A stretch of 10,487 bases of DNA from an uncultured Bacteroidales bacterium (GTDB lineage Bacteria > Bacteroidota > Bacteroidia > Bacteroidales > Tenuifilaceae). Below, piece after piece: positions 1 to 7,133 of this stretch. A program made the translations under genes and the position numbers. The stretch's first letter is position 1. Each line of letters starts with the position of its first letter. The stretch covers positions 1-10,487 of the forward strand of contig CALGIR010000031.1 of NCBI GenBank assembly GCA_937915475.1, written 5' to 3'. A model generated the notes under the pieces. That model did not search any database, was not told the DNA's origin, and saw nothing but the letters and a program-made list of their open reading frames with translations.

Positions 1-431
1 AATAAACAGAAGTTAGAAAAATCAACGAAATTAAGTTCGTAAAGTAGAATTAAGTGGTCAGCAAAAAATGAAAAATAGTAGTAATCGGCAATTATGCCTA
101 ATACAATAATAAGAGTAAATATAATTCCATACCATAGAAGTATTTTGTTAAAAATCTTTCTGTAAAACAGTATATTTTTAACGCTAACAAGGAAGAATCC
201 AAAGGATAATGCGAACGGAAGGATTAAGAAATAGGATATTGACATGGTATCAGTCCGAAAACCCATTATGAATGCTTTAAACAAATCATAAATATATTCA
301 CTGAAAACCAACTCCTTACCAAAACTCAATAAAAACATAACTCTAGCAATGAAAAATAGAATTATCCAGAAACTAAAAATCTTTACAATACTCAAAAAGG
401 CAGAGATATAGGCATTAATTCTTTCTTTCAT
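1..431 (-). CDS. Partial polytopic membrane protein, probable LTA-synthase/phosphoglycerol-transferase family N-terminus
   Basis: Reading the minus strand from the ATG at 431 gives 143 codons with no stop before the window edge, so the gene is cut at its 3' side. An in-frame TAA two codons upstream makes this ATG the first possible start. The product is strongly hydrophobic, with likely membrane spans near residues 12-37, 63-84 and 97-120. Around residues 56-73 it reads MGFRTDTMSISYFLILPF. This resembles the 'GLRFDLS...YLLLLPF' stretch in the membrane domain of LTA-synthase-like sulfatase-fold phosphoglycerol transferases, as does the preceding FFIARVMFLLSFG segment. Such enzymes transfer phosphoglycerol-type groups to envelope glycans or lipids on the outer face of the inner membrane. 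The catalytic domain would lie beyond the edge, so the family call is an inference from motif resemblance. The stretch is visibly more AT-rich than the rest of the window. Confidence 0.6.
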   Translation of the reverse strand, partial: MKERINAYISAFLSIVKIFSFWIILFFIARVMFLLSFGKELVFSEYIYDLFKAFIMGFRTDTMSISYFLILPFALSFGFFLVSVKNILFYRKIFNKILLWYGIIFTLIIVLGIIADYYYFSFFADHLILLYELNFVDFSNFCL

Positions 432-717
432 TTTTTAAAAGATTTTTATCTGTGAAATTTAAAAACCAGAGCTTGTTTTCGAAAACCAATGCAAAAAGAG
501 TTGTAATTGTGTTAAGTATTATATGCCACTTAATTAAGAACCATAATCTTATAACGGGAATGCCAAATTTAGCGGAAATATTTAATTTACATAAAAGATT
601 TACAGGAATAGAATGGGAGTAATCTTTGTTTATATTACTACCCTTATGGTTTTCCATAGTAGGGGGATATTCAACTGCCTCGCATTTAGAATCAGGAGAG
701 ACATGAAGAAGCTTCAT
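415..717 (-). CDS. Doubtful small ORF, unknown function
   Basis: A 100-codon frame starts at ATG 717 and stops inside the first codons of the partial membrane-protein gene, overlapping it by 17 bp. I do not recognise the protein. The N-terminal half is polar. Residues about 50-90 are hydrophobic and aromatic (for example IPVIRLWFLIKWHIILN), which could be one or two membrane spans or simply the effect of AT-rich DNA. It has no signal peptide, and codon use is AT-driven without a convincing coding bias. In favour: same strand as the next gene, a coupling-like overlap, and a candidate -7 box about 100 bp upstream. If it is not real, 432-914 is a 483-bp non-coding stretch holding only candidate promoters. 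It could also be the remnant of a decayed gene. Confidence 0.25.
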   Translation of the reverse strand: MKLLHVSPDSKCEAVEYPPTMENHKGSNINKDYSHSIPVNLLCKLNISAKFGIPVIRLWFLIKWHIILNTITTLFALVFENKLWFLNFTDKNLLKNERKN

Positions 718-813
718 TACTCAATGGGGAACTATCCTTTTTTGGAATCAGATTTTGAGCCAAAGTCAGGGCATTAGTTAAAAAGTCGGTTTGGTACAGA
801 AACAAAGTATTAG

Positions 814-827
814 CAAACATAGTTTTG
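814..827. promoter_or_regulatory. Candidate divergent -7 elements (near-palindrome)
   Basis: The sequence CAAACATAGTTTTG matches the Bacteroidota -7 consensus TAnnTTTG exactly on both strands. The plus strand reads TAGTTTTG at 820-827 and the minus strand reads TATGTTTG at 821-814, with the two sharing a central TA. Start sites would fall near 833 (rightward) and 808 (leftward), giving leaders of roughly 80-90 nt before the TolC gene and the small ORF. Neither side has a TTG at the usual 17-23 bp spacing. The nearest rightward TTTG (790-793) is 26 bp away, so this is only a candidate. Confidence 0.35.
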
Positions 828-874
828 GCACACTTTATTTCCTGATTTTAAAACCATCCGTAAAAATAATATTA

Positions 875-882
875 TATCTTCG
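875..882 (+). promoter_or_regulatory. Alternative weak -7 box for the TolC operon
   Basis: TATCTTCG differs from TAnnTTTG at one position and lies 32 bp before the ATG at 915, a reasonable distance for a short leader. No TTG is visible at the expected upstream spacing. It competes with the element at 820-827 as the promoter of the rightward operon. Confidence 0.2.
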
Positions 883-914
883 TAGTTTATTTACTGTACT
901 AATCTAGGTTTTAT

Positions 915-2261
915 ATGCTTACAATAAAACAAGGCGTTGCTGTCATTGCAGTCATCACTTTTTTAAGTTTTTCGGTCAAGGCTCAGGAAGCATGGTCTTT
1001 ACAACAGTGTATTGAGTATGCTCTGGACAACAATATTCAGCTCAAGCAGCAGGAACTTAATGTTAAGATTACAGAGAACCAGCTCACACGGGCAAAACAT
1101 GGTGTATATCCCAACCTAAATGCATCGGCCAATCATAACTATAGTTTTGGTCGGTCTACAAACTATATCACAAACCAGAAAGAGCGTAGCGATATACAAT
1201 CGTCAAGTATGTCGATTAGTACACAGGTAACCCTTTTCAATGGTTTTCAGCTTACCAATTCAAAGCGCCAAGAGGCGCTCAACCTACAGGCAAGTTTAAG
1301 CGATGTAGAGGGGCTTAAGAACAATATTTCCCTAAATATTGCTGCGGCGTATCTGCAGATACTTTTCAGTGAAGAAATAGTTGAATCCAGTAGGATGCAG
1401 CTAGAACTTAGCGCAATGCAGGTTGAACGAACCCGAATGCTGGTTGAGGCAGGAAGCCTTCCAGAGGGAAATCTTATGGAGATAGAGGCCCAAAGGGCTT
1501 CGGATGAGCTACAGTTAGTAAACGCTCAGAATCAGCTTGATTTGGCATACCTTACCCTAACGCAACTACTTGATATTAGGGATACGGAGAACTTTGCAGT
1601 ACAAAAACCACAAATTGAGTCTTTAGGCCAAGAGCCAATTGCAAACCAGTCTCAGAACATTTTTGACCAAGCTCAGTTAACTCTTCCCCAAATACAAGGT
1701 GCCCAAATTAGGGTGCAAAGTGCTGAGAAAGGGGTTCAGATTGCCAGAGGGGCACAAAGCCCGAGGCTATCACTTGGTGCAAACTATGGTACTGGTGCAC
1801 AGCATTTACTCCGCTCAATTCCATTGTTTTCTGAAGACCCTTTTCTCGACCAGATTAAGGATAATGCCAATATAAGCGTTGGGCTTAGCTTATCAATACC
1901 AATTTTCAATGGTTCACAGGTAAGGACATCAATATCCAATGCCAGGATAAATCTTGAGAATACAAGGCTTAGCCTTGAGAACGAAAAGAACTACCTTTTC
2001 AAGGATATACAGCAAGCACAGGCCGATGCTATGGCAGCATTCAAGAAGTATATTGCAACTGAAAAAAACTTAGATGCGCTTCAGGAGGCCTTTAGGTATA
2101 CAGAGCAACGATTTTCTCTTGGGCTAGCAAACTCATTGGATTATACCACATCAAAAACGCGCTTAGCCAAGGTTCAGGCAGAGCTGGTTAGCGCAAAATA
2201 TGAGTATATTTTTAAAGTTAAAATTTTAGATTTTTATAAGGGAATTCCCCTTAGCATTTAA
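915..2261 (+). CDS. TolC-family outer membrane efflux protein
   Basis: This is the outer-membrane channel of a tripartite export system, forming a beta-barrel plus periplasmic alpha-helical tunnel. The 448 residues begin with a Sec signal peptide (about 1-23, ending SVKA before QEAW). The mature start WSLQQCIEYALDNN is the typical opening of this family ('eaw..AL..N..l'). Two structural repeats follow, roughly residues 25-230 and 245-445, rich in long Ala/Gln/Leu/Glu helices. Each contains the usual strand-forming segment: GRSTNYITNQ with STQVTLFNGFQL in the first, and SLSIPIFNGSQV in the second. Length is normal for the family. The adaptor gene begins 13 bp downstream, and the order channel-adaptor indicates one transcript. 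The substrate cannot be read from the sequence. No inner-membrane pump gene is present nearby. Confidence 0.93.
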   Translation: MLTIKQGVAVIAVITFLSFSVKAQEAWSLQQCIEYALDNNIQLKQQELNVKITENQLTRAKHGVYPNLNASANHNYSFGRSTNYITNQKERSDIQSSSMSISTQVTLFNGFQLTNSKRQEALNLQASLSDVEGLKNNISLNIAAAYLQILFSEEIVESSRMQLELSAMQVERTRMLVEAGSLPEGNLMEIEAQRASDELQLVNAQNQLDLAYLTLTQLLDIRDTENFAVQKPQIESLGQEPIANQSQNIFDQAQLTLPQIQGAQIRVQSAEKGVQIARGAQSPRLSLGANYGTGAQHLLRSIPLFSEDPFLDQIKDNANISVGLSLSIPIFNGSQVRTSISNARINLENTRLSLENEKNYLFKDIQQAQADAMAAFKKYIATEKNLDALQEAFRYTEQRFSLGLANSLDYTTSKTRLAKVQAELVSAKYEYIFKVKILDFYKGIPLSI

Positions 2262-2274
2262 TAATCGTACAGTT

Positions 2275-3570
2275 ATGAAATTTAATAAGCTATTGCGGTA
2301 TCTGCTAATTGCTGCTGTTCTATTGATTGTTGTTGCCATTATTGGCAAAAAGAGAGGTATGTTTGGTAAACCCGAAACCATTGATGTTGTGGTTGAGAAG
2401 CCTGCCTACCGTACCCTAATCGAGAGCGTATCGGCCAACGGAAAAATTGAGCCTGTAATTGAGGTTAAGATAAGCCCCGAGGTATCAGGCGAAATTATTG
2501 AACTTCCCGTTAATGAGGGCGATAGAGTTTTTAAGGGTCAGTTGCTGTGTCGTATAAAACCCGATACTTACATCTCAATTCGCGAAAGAACAGAGGCATC
2601 GGTTAATTCCTCGAAAGCTCGACTGGCTCAAGTACAAGCGCAGCTACAGCAATCGGAGTTGGCCTATAATCGTAGCAAAATGCTTTACGAGCAGAAAGCA
2701 ATATCTGAGTCGGAATACGAAAATGCCAGAACCAGTTTTCAGGTAGCCAAAGCTGATGTAAATGCTGCTCTTTTCAATATTAGTAGTGCCGAGGCATCGC
2801 TCAAGGAAGCAAGGGAGAATCTTGCCAAAACCACTATTTATGCGCCAATGGATGGAACAATATCTAAACTTAGCGTAGAGTTGGGCGAGAGGGTGGTGGG
2901 AACAGCGCAAATGGCAGGAACCGAGATATTGAGAATTGCTGACTTAACCCGAATGGAGGCTCGCGTAAGCGTTAACGAGAACGATATAGTTAGGGTGAAA
3001 TTAAACGATACTTCACTTATATATGTGGATGCATATCCCGACCAGAAGTTTAAAGGATTGGTGACCCAGATAGCCAATTCGGCTAGCGTAACAGGTATTG
3101 CTACCGATCAGGTTACCACGTTTGAAGTTAGAGTGTTACTTATGGAGTTGTCGTATAAGCATTTAGTTGACGAGAGAAAACCAAACCCCTTTAGGCCCGG
3201 TATGTCAACTACCGTTGATATTCAAACTACAACAAAATATAACGTATTATCGGTGCCAATTCAGGCAGTTACTACCCGTTCCGATTCAGTTTCTGTTTCA
3301 GCAAAAAGTATATCTGAGGTTAAAGAGGATGACAAAGAGAAAACCAATAATGTCAAGCTAAAAGAGGTAATATTTGTTGCTAAGGGCGATACGGCTGTTA
3401 TGGTTTATGTTAAGTCGGGAATTCAGGATAATAGGCATATCGAAATATTAGAAGGGTTAACCGATAGTGTTGAGGTTGTAGTTGGTCCCTTTAGCGCCAT
3501 ATCTAGGCGTTTGCAGGATGGCAAATTAATTAAAAGGGTTTCACAAGATAAACTTTTTCAAAATCCATAG
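2275..3570 (+). CDS. HlyD/MacA-type periplasmic adaptor (membrane fusion protein)
   Basis: The 431-residue adaptor bridges an inner-membrane pump to the TolC-like channel. It has an N-terminal membrane anchor (about 7-23) and a first half-lipoyl segment (about 64-95, SPEVSGEIIELPVNEGDRV). An alpha-helical hairpin follows (about 100-185), with Gln/Ala/Glu-rich heptads and the YEQKAISESEYENA turn. The second half-lipoyl segment is at about 186-222 (IYAPMDGTISKLSVELGERV), followed by beta-barrel and membrane-proximal domains. A charged, Ser/Lys-rich linker (about 335-362) interrupts the C-terminal part. It resembles MacA-like adaptors that work with MacB-type ABC permeases, but the pump partner is not in the window, so ABC versus RND partnership is an inference. 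tsaB starts 12 bp after its stop. Confidence 0.92.
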   Translation: MKFNKLLRYLLIAAVLLIVVAIIGKKRGMFGKPETIDVVVEKPAYRTLIESVSANGKIEPVIEVKISPEVSGEIIELPVNEGDRVFKGQLLCRIKPDTYISIRERTEASVNSSKARLAQVQAQLQQSELAYNRSKMLYEQKAISESEYENARTSFQVAKADVNAALFNISSAEASLKEARENLAKTTIYAPMDGTISKLSVELGERVVGTAQMAGTEILRIADLTRMEARVSVNENDIVRVKLNDTSLIYVDAYPDQKFKGLVTQIANSASVTGIATDQVTTFEVRVLLMELSYKHLVDERKPNPFRPGMSTTVDIQTTTKYNVLSVPIQAVTTRSDSVSVSAKSISEVKEDDKEKTNNVKLKEVIFVAKGDTAVMVYVKSGIQDNRHIEILEGLTDSVEVVVGPFSAISRRLQDGKLIKRVSQDKLFQNP

Positions 3571-3582
3571 CATTTACATTTC

Positions 3583-4299
3583 ATGAGTTTTATACTTTGC
3601 ATAGAAACAGGAACAAGTACATGCTCAGTTGCACTTGGGCAAAACGGTAGAGTTATTGATGTTGAGGAGAGCCACGACCCAGAGAACAATCACGCAAAAA
3701 ACACTACACTTTTTATTGATAACATACTAAAAAGACAGGGTTTAAGAGCCAAGGATTTAGGTGCAGTGTGTGTTGGTAAAGGGCCTGGCTCATATACTGG
3801 TTTGCGAATTGGTGTTTCGGTAGCCAAGGGTATTTGCTATGGGTCAGGAATACCGCTTTTGGCTGTAGGTAGCCTGCAGGCTATGGCTCAGGGTGTGGTG
3901 GAGATGATTGAAGATGGCAAACAACAATCTATTCCAAGTATGCTCTGTCCGATGATTGATGCTAGAAGGATGGAGGTTTACAGTCAACTTTTTTCTGTTA
4001 AGGCTGAAGTTTTAACAGGGGTTGAGGCAAAAGTTCTAGATGTCAATTCGTTTAGTGATTATTTATTAGAGAATAAAATCCTATTCTTTGGGAATGGTTC
4101 TGAAAAGGCAAAAGATGTAATAACTTCGCCTAATGCTTTGTTCCTCGATGGTTTTAACCCCTCGGCACGGTTTATGATACATCTTGCAGAGAAATTGTAT
4201 AATCAAAACAAATTTGAAGATGTTGCCTACTTTGAACCGTTCTATCTTAAAAACTTTGTTGCAACAGTTGCAAAGAACAAGGTTTTGGGTCAAAAATAA
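3583..4299 (+). CDS. tsaB: tRNA N6-threonylcarbamoyladenosine (t6A37) biosynthesis protein TsaB
   Basis: TsaB is the cytoplasmic partner of TsaD. With TsaC/TsaC2 and TsaE they place the threonylcarbamoyl group on A37 of ANN-decoding tRNAs. The 238-residue product has the ASKHA-fold start ILCIETGTSTCSVAL (residues 4-18), the family motif GKGPGSYTGLRIG (65-77) and the following region VAKGICYGSGIPLLAVGSLQ. It lacks the metal-binding HxxxH of TsaD, which separates the two paralogues. Length is usual for bacterial TsaB. It is the third gene of the channel-adaptor run, 12 bp after the adaptor, and overlaps the start of the DUF3108 gene. From memory, tsaB next to TolC/HlyD genes recurs in Bacteroidota, so the linkage is probably ancestral rather than functional. 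Confidence 0.95.
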   Translation: MSFILCIETGTSTCSVALGQNGRVIDVEESHDPENNHAKNTTLFIDNILKRQGLRAKDLGAVCVGKGPGSYTGLRIGVSVAKGICYGSGIPLLAVGSLQAMAQGVVEMIEDGKQQSIPSMLCPMIDARRMEVYSQLFSVKAEVLTGVEAKVLDVNSFSDYLLENKILFFGNGSEKAKDVITSPNALFLDGFNPSARFMIHLAEKLYNQNKFEDVAYFEPFYLKNFVATVAKNKVLGQK

Positions 4300-5077
4300 C
4301 TTCTTTTCCCCCTTTGCTATTCTTATATTGCTTATAGGTTTACCACCCTATATCTATGGGCAAAAGCGAGATGCCTTTAGTGTGGGCGAAAAGTTAGAGT
4401 ACTCTATTAATTATGGAATTATTCGGGGTGGCAAAGCTGTTCTTGAGGTAAAAGAAGGGAAGTATGATGGAAGGACGGTGAATCATCTTTACCTTAACGG
4501 TAGAACAGTGGGGTTGCTCGATAAACTTTATAGGGTTGATGATACTTACCAGAGCTTTACAAGCCCGTTAACTGATTTGCCTTACATGGCCATTCGCGAT
4601 ATTAAAGAAGGCCGTTATACCAAGTATACTGTTCAGGCTTTTGACCATTGGTCTCGCTCCGATTCATCCATAGTGACTATCGCAGATACGGTTAAGGTAG
4701 TTGTTCCAAAAGACTGTAACGATATACTATCTGCATTCTACTACCTGAGGAATCATCATTTTCATAAGCCCTTAAAGAAAGACGATATTTTACTTGTTGA
4801 AACCTATTTTTCTGATGAGTTGTATAGTTTGAGGGTTAGGTTTATGGGATATGAAACCATAAAAACACGTTTGGGAAATGTTCATTGCCTTAAGTTTGTT
4901 CCAGTTGTAATTACTGGCCGAGTTTTTAAGAATAATGACGATATGGTAGTTTGGTTCTCAAACGACAATAACTACATTCCAATCCGTATAAAGTTTAATA
5001 TCTTTTTAGGGGCAATTTACTGCGATTTAGATCAGTACAGTGGACTCAAGTACCCTTTTGAAGCACTTTTTAAATAG
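4268..5077 (+). CDS. Exported DUF3108-family protein
   Basis: Secreted or periplasmic protein of unknown function. With a TTG start at 4268 it has 269 residues. A signal peptide follows: basic n-region QRTRFWVKNN, hydrophobic core FFSPFAILILLIGL, and likely cleavage after YIYG before QKRDAF. The mature part matches the DUF3108 pattern: VGEKLEYSINYG at the start, then LNGRTVGLLDKLYRVDDTYQS, then DILSAFYYLR near the middle, then VWFSNDNNYIPIRI near the end. It is probably a beta-rich envelope protein. The start is uncertain. The only upstream ATG (4220) would overlap tsaB by 80 bp and give an overlong n-region; TTG codons at 4256 and 4259 are alternatives. The 32-bp overlap with tsaB suggests translational coupling, so it likely belongs to the same operon. 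Confidence 0.85.
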   Translation: MQRTRFWVKNNFFSPFAILILLIGLPPYIYGQKRDAFSVGEKLEYSINYGIIRGGKAVLEVKEGKYDGRTVNHLYLNGRTVGLLDKLYRVDDTYQSFTSPLTDLPYMAIRDIKEGRYTKYTVQAFDHWSRSDSSIVTIADTVKVVVPKDCNDILSAFYYLRNHHFHKPLKKDDILLVETYFSDELYSLRVRFMGYETIKTRLGNVHCLKFVPVVITGRVFKNNDDMVVWFSNDNNYIPIRIKFNIFLGAIYCDLDQYSGLKYPFEALFK

Positions 5078-5149
5078 ACTATTTTGTGAGGTATTTTTAA
5101 CTGGCAGATAAAAAGTTGCCCTACATAGTGAGATGGAAAATCAAATTGT

Positions 5150-5157
5150 TATTTTTG
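5150..5157 (+). promoter_or_regulatory. Candidate -7 box of the efp promoter
   Basis: TATTTTTG is an exact match to the Bacteroidota -7 consensus TAnnTTTG, 27 bp before the efp start at 5185 and inside the 107-bp gap after the DUF3108 gene. Transcription would start near 5163. I find no TTG at 17-23 bp upstream, so the -33 element is weak or absent. Confidence 0.45.
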
Positions 5158-5184
5158 CAATATAAATAAGAAAAGTAAAATATT

Positions 5185-5751
5185 ATGGCAACAACTGCAG
5201 ATTTTAGAAATGGCCTTTGCATTGAATACAACGGTAAGTTATATTCTATTGTTCAGTTTCAGCATGTAAAGCCGGGCAAAGGTGCAGCATTTGTGCGCAC
5301 AAAGCTAAAGAATTTAGAAACGGGTAAAGTAATTGAGAATACCTTTAATGCAGGGGTGAAAATCAATACCGTTAGAATTGAGCGTAGACCTTACCAGTTT
5401 TTGTATAAGGACGATATGGGTTATCATTTAATGCATCAGGAAACCTTTGAACAAATTATGCTCAATGAGGCTCAGATTGAAAATTCAGATCTGTTCAAAG
5501 AGGGGCAGTATGTCGAACTTGTTGTAGAAGCTGAGAACGAAACGGTTCTCTCTTGTGAACTTCCTGCCTTTATTGAGTTAGAGGTTACGTATACTGAGCC
5601 AGGTTTAAAGGGAGACACGGCTTCATCCTCTTCATTAAAACAGGCAACACTCGAAACAGGTACAACTATTAATGTTCCCCTATTCATTGAAATAGGTGAA
5701 AAGATAAGGATTGACTCGCGTACTCGCGAATATTCAGAGCGGGTAAAGTAA
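5185..5751 (+). CDS. efp: Translation elongation factor P
   Basis: EF-P binds ribosomes stalled between the P and E sites and helps peptide-bond formation at polyproline stretches. The 188 residues show the N-terminal KOW-like domain with the tip loop HVKPGKGAAFVR, where Lys32 is the position that carries a modification in many bacteria. Two OB-type domains follow. The conserved C-terminal block includes GLKGDTASSSSLKQATLETG and ends TREYSERVK. Length is full and the ATG start is clear. No EpmA, EpmB or EarP homologue lies in the window, so the modification state cannot be judged. The 107-bp upstream gap with a -7-like box suggests its own promoter, although read-through from the DUF3108 gene is possible because I see no terminator between them. 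Confidence 0.96.
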   Translation: MATTADFRNGLCIEYNGKLYSIVQFQHVKPGKGAAFVRTKLKNLETGKVIENTFNAGVKINTVRIERRPYQFLYKDDMGYHLMHQETFEQIMLNEAQIENSDLFKEGQYVELVVEAENETVLSCELPAFIELEVTYTEPGLKGDTASSSSLKQATLETGTTINVPLFIEIGEKIRIDSRTREYSERVK

Positions 5752-5800
5752 CTAATGATTAACAGGTTATTAGAAAATATTGCTTTTGTCATAATAAGTC

Positions 5801-5832
5801 TTTGGAAAGAGTAAGCGGCATTGCTATTTTTC
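5801..5832 (+). promoter_or_regulatory. Candidate Bacteroidota-type promoter for the PP2C phosphatase gene
   Basis: TTTG at 5801-5804 is followed, after a 20-bp spacer, by TATTTTTC at 5825-5832. This fits the -33 TTTG / -7 TAnnTTTG arrangement with one mismatch in the last base. It lies in the 149-bp gap after efp and would give a leader of about 60 nt before the ATG at 5901. Confidence 0.45.
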
Positions 5833-5900
5833 GTAACTTAATCACTACTATTGGTGTATAACATATTTAACTATTCTTTAGTAATCATTTAAATGGCATT

Positions 5901-7133
5901 ATGTCGTTTACCTCATCAAAAAGACTGAAGTTAAGTACATTTAAGCTCAACACATTGCTTGCTATGGCTCAGGCAATTAGTGGTGATATGCGAACCGAAG
6001 ATCTCTTGGAGAGGTTTCGCACAATTTTAAACGACGACCTGGAAATTGACAGAATTCTTTTTCTAAAGTTTGAAGATAAATGGGAACTGTTGCTATCAAC
6101 AAATTGCCCAGAGAGTTTGTGTGATGGTATTGATATTGAGAATGATTTAATGGAGTTTACCGAGATATCATTTGTTAGCACATCAGAGAATAGATTTTTG
6201 CAAGAGTTTGATATCATTATACCGGTTATTCAGAATAACGCTCCTTTAGCGTTTGTACTAATTGCTGATACAAAAGAAGAGGCCAAAGGCGTAAGCGCAT
6301 CCATTAAGCATCTTAACTTTGTGCAAACCCTATCCATAATTATTTTTGTGGCAATTGAGAATCTTCGATTGTTTCATAAAGCTTTGGAGCAGGAGGCTAT
6401 GAAAAAGGAGTTGGAACTCGCCTCAAAGATGCAGAATTTGCTTATTCCTAATCTGGATACATTGCCGCAAACTCCCGATTTTAAAATACATTCATACTAC
6501 CATCCTCATGCAGAGGTGGGGGGCGATTTTTTTGATGTAATCCAACTTGAAAGGGGTGAAATAGGGTTTTGTATAGCAGATGTGTCTGGTAAAGGAATGG
6601 CTGCTGCAATCCTTATGTCGAATTTTCAGGCTAACCTTAGGGCGCTTTTTACTCATGATATAACCCTTACGGGCTTAGTCGAGAAGCTTAACTTGCGGGT
6701 TATGGAAACAGCCAAGGGCGAAAGGTTTATTACCATATTTATAGGAAGGTATAATCCAACTCGGAAGAGTCTTGAATATATAAATGCAGGACATAATCCC
6801 CCCGTTTTCTTTGATTCTAAAACAAATGCAATATCCTTTCTTACAAATGGATGCGTAGGATTAGGGATGATAGATGAAATACAAGTAATGAACGTTGGTT
6901 CTCTTAGGGTAACTTCACCCTCAAAGTTAATTTGTTATACAGATGGACTCGTGGAGTTTGCTCAGAACGACAAGGTGGTGCTCGATCACAGCGTTATTGA
7001 GGATTGTATTGGGAATAACAAATCAATAAAGGATAATGTTGAGGATATTGTTCAGATAAGGATTGATCAAGTGGAGGGAAAGCAAATTGAAGTTTTCGAC
7101 GATATCTCAATACTAGGATTCGAATTTTGTTAA
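5901..7133 (+). CDS. SpoIIE/RsbU-type PP2C serine phosphatase with GAF-like sensor domain
   Basis: Likely a cytoplasmic signalling phosphatase that removes phosphate from a Ser/Thr on a STAS-type anti-sigma antagonist or similar target. The 410 residues comprise a GAF-like region (about 10-158, degenerate), a helical linker with the EQEAMKKELELASKMQNLLIP signature (about 163-183) and a PP2C_SIG domain (about 190-408). Metal-binding and core motifs are intact: VGGDFFD (206-212), ADVSGKGMAAA (226-236), NAGHNPP (295-301), YTDGLVE (346-352) and DDIS (400-403), so it should be active. No membrane segment is present. It appears to be a single-gene unit after efp. No anti-sigma kinase or STAS protein is nearby, so its target is unknown. 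Its 3' end overlaps the convergent ligase gene. Confidence 0.92.
   Translation: MSFTSSKRLKLSTFKLNTLLAMAQAISGDMRTEDLLERFRTILNDDLEIDRILFLKFEDKWELLLSTNCPESLCDGIDIENDLMEFTEISFVSTSENRFLQEFDIIIPVIQNNAPLAFVLIADTKEEAKGVSASIKHLNFVQTLSIIIFVAIENLRLFHKALEQEAMKKELELASKMQNLLIPNLDTLPQTPDFKIHSYYHPHAEVGGDFFDVIQLERGEIGFCIADVSGKGMAAAILMSNFQANLRALFTHDITLTGLVEKLNLRVMETAKGERFITIFIGRYNPTRKSLEYINAGHNPPVFFDSKTNAISFLTNGCVGLGMIDEIQVMNVGSLRVTSPSKLICYTDGLVEFAQNDKVVLDHSVIEDCIGNNKSIKDNVEDIVQIRIDQVEGKQIEVFDDISILGFEFC

Noticed and set aside
825..842. TTGGCAC-like sequence that could be a sigma-54 -24 element
   Set aside because: The -12 GC is absent at the required spacing (the bases there are TT), so it does not form a -24/-12 promoter.
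2644..3077. Two minus-strand reading frames inside the adaptor gene
   Set aside because: They lie wholly antisense to a clear HlyD-family gene, show no family resemblance, and are explained as shadows of its codon pattern.
5100..5121. GGCA ... TGCC repeat after the DUF3108 gene as a terminator
   Set aside because: A four-base-pair stem without a T-tract is too weak to support a terminator.
5752..5775. Imperfect inverted repeat (CTAAT ... ATTAG) after efp as a terminator
   Set aside because: The stem is only five AT-rich base pairs with a poor interior and no following T-run.
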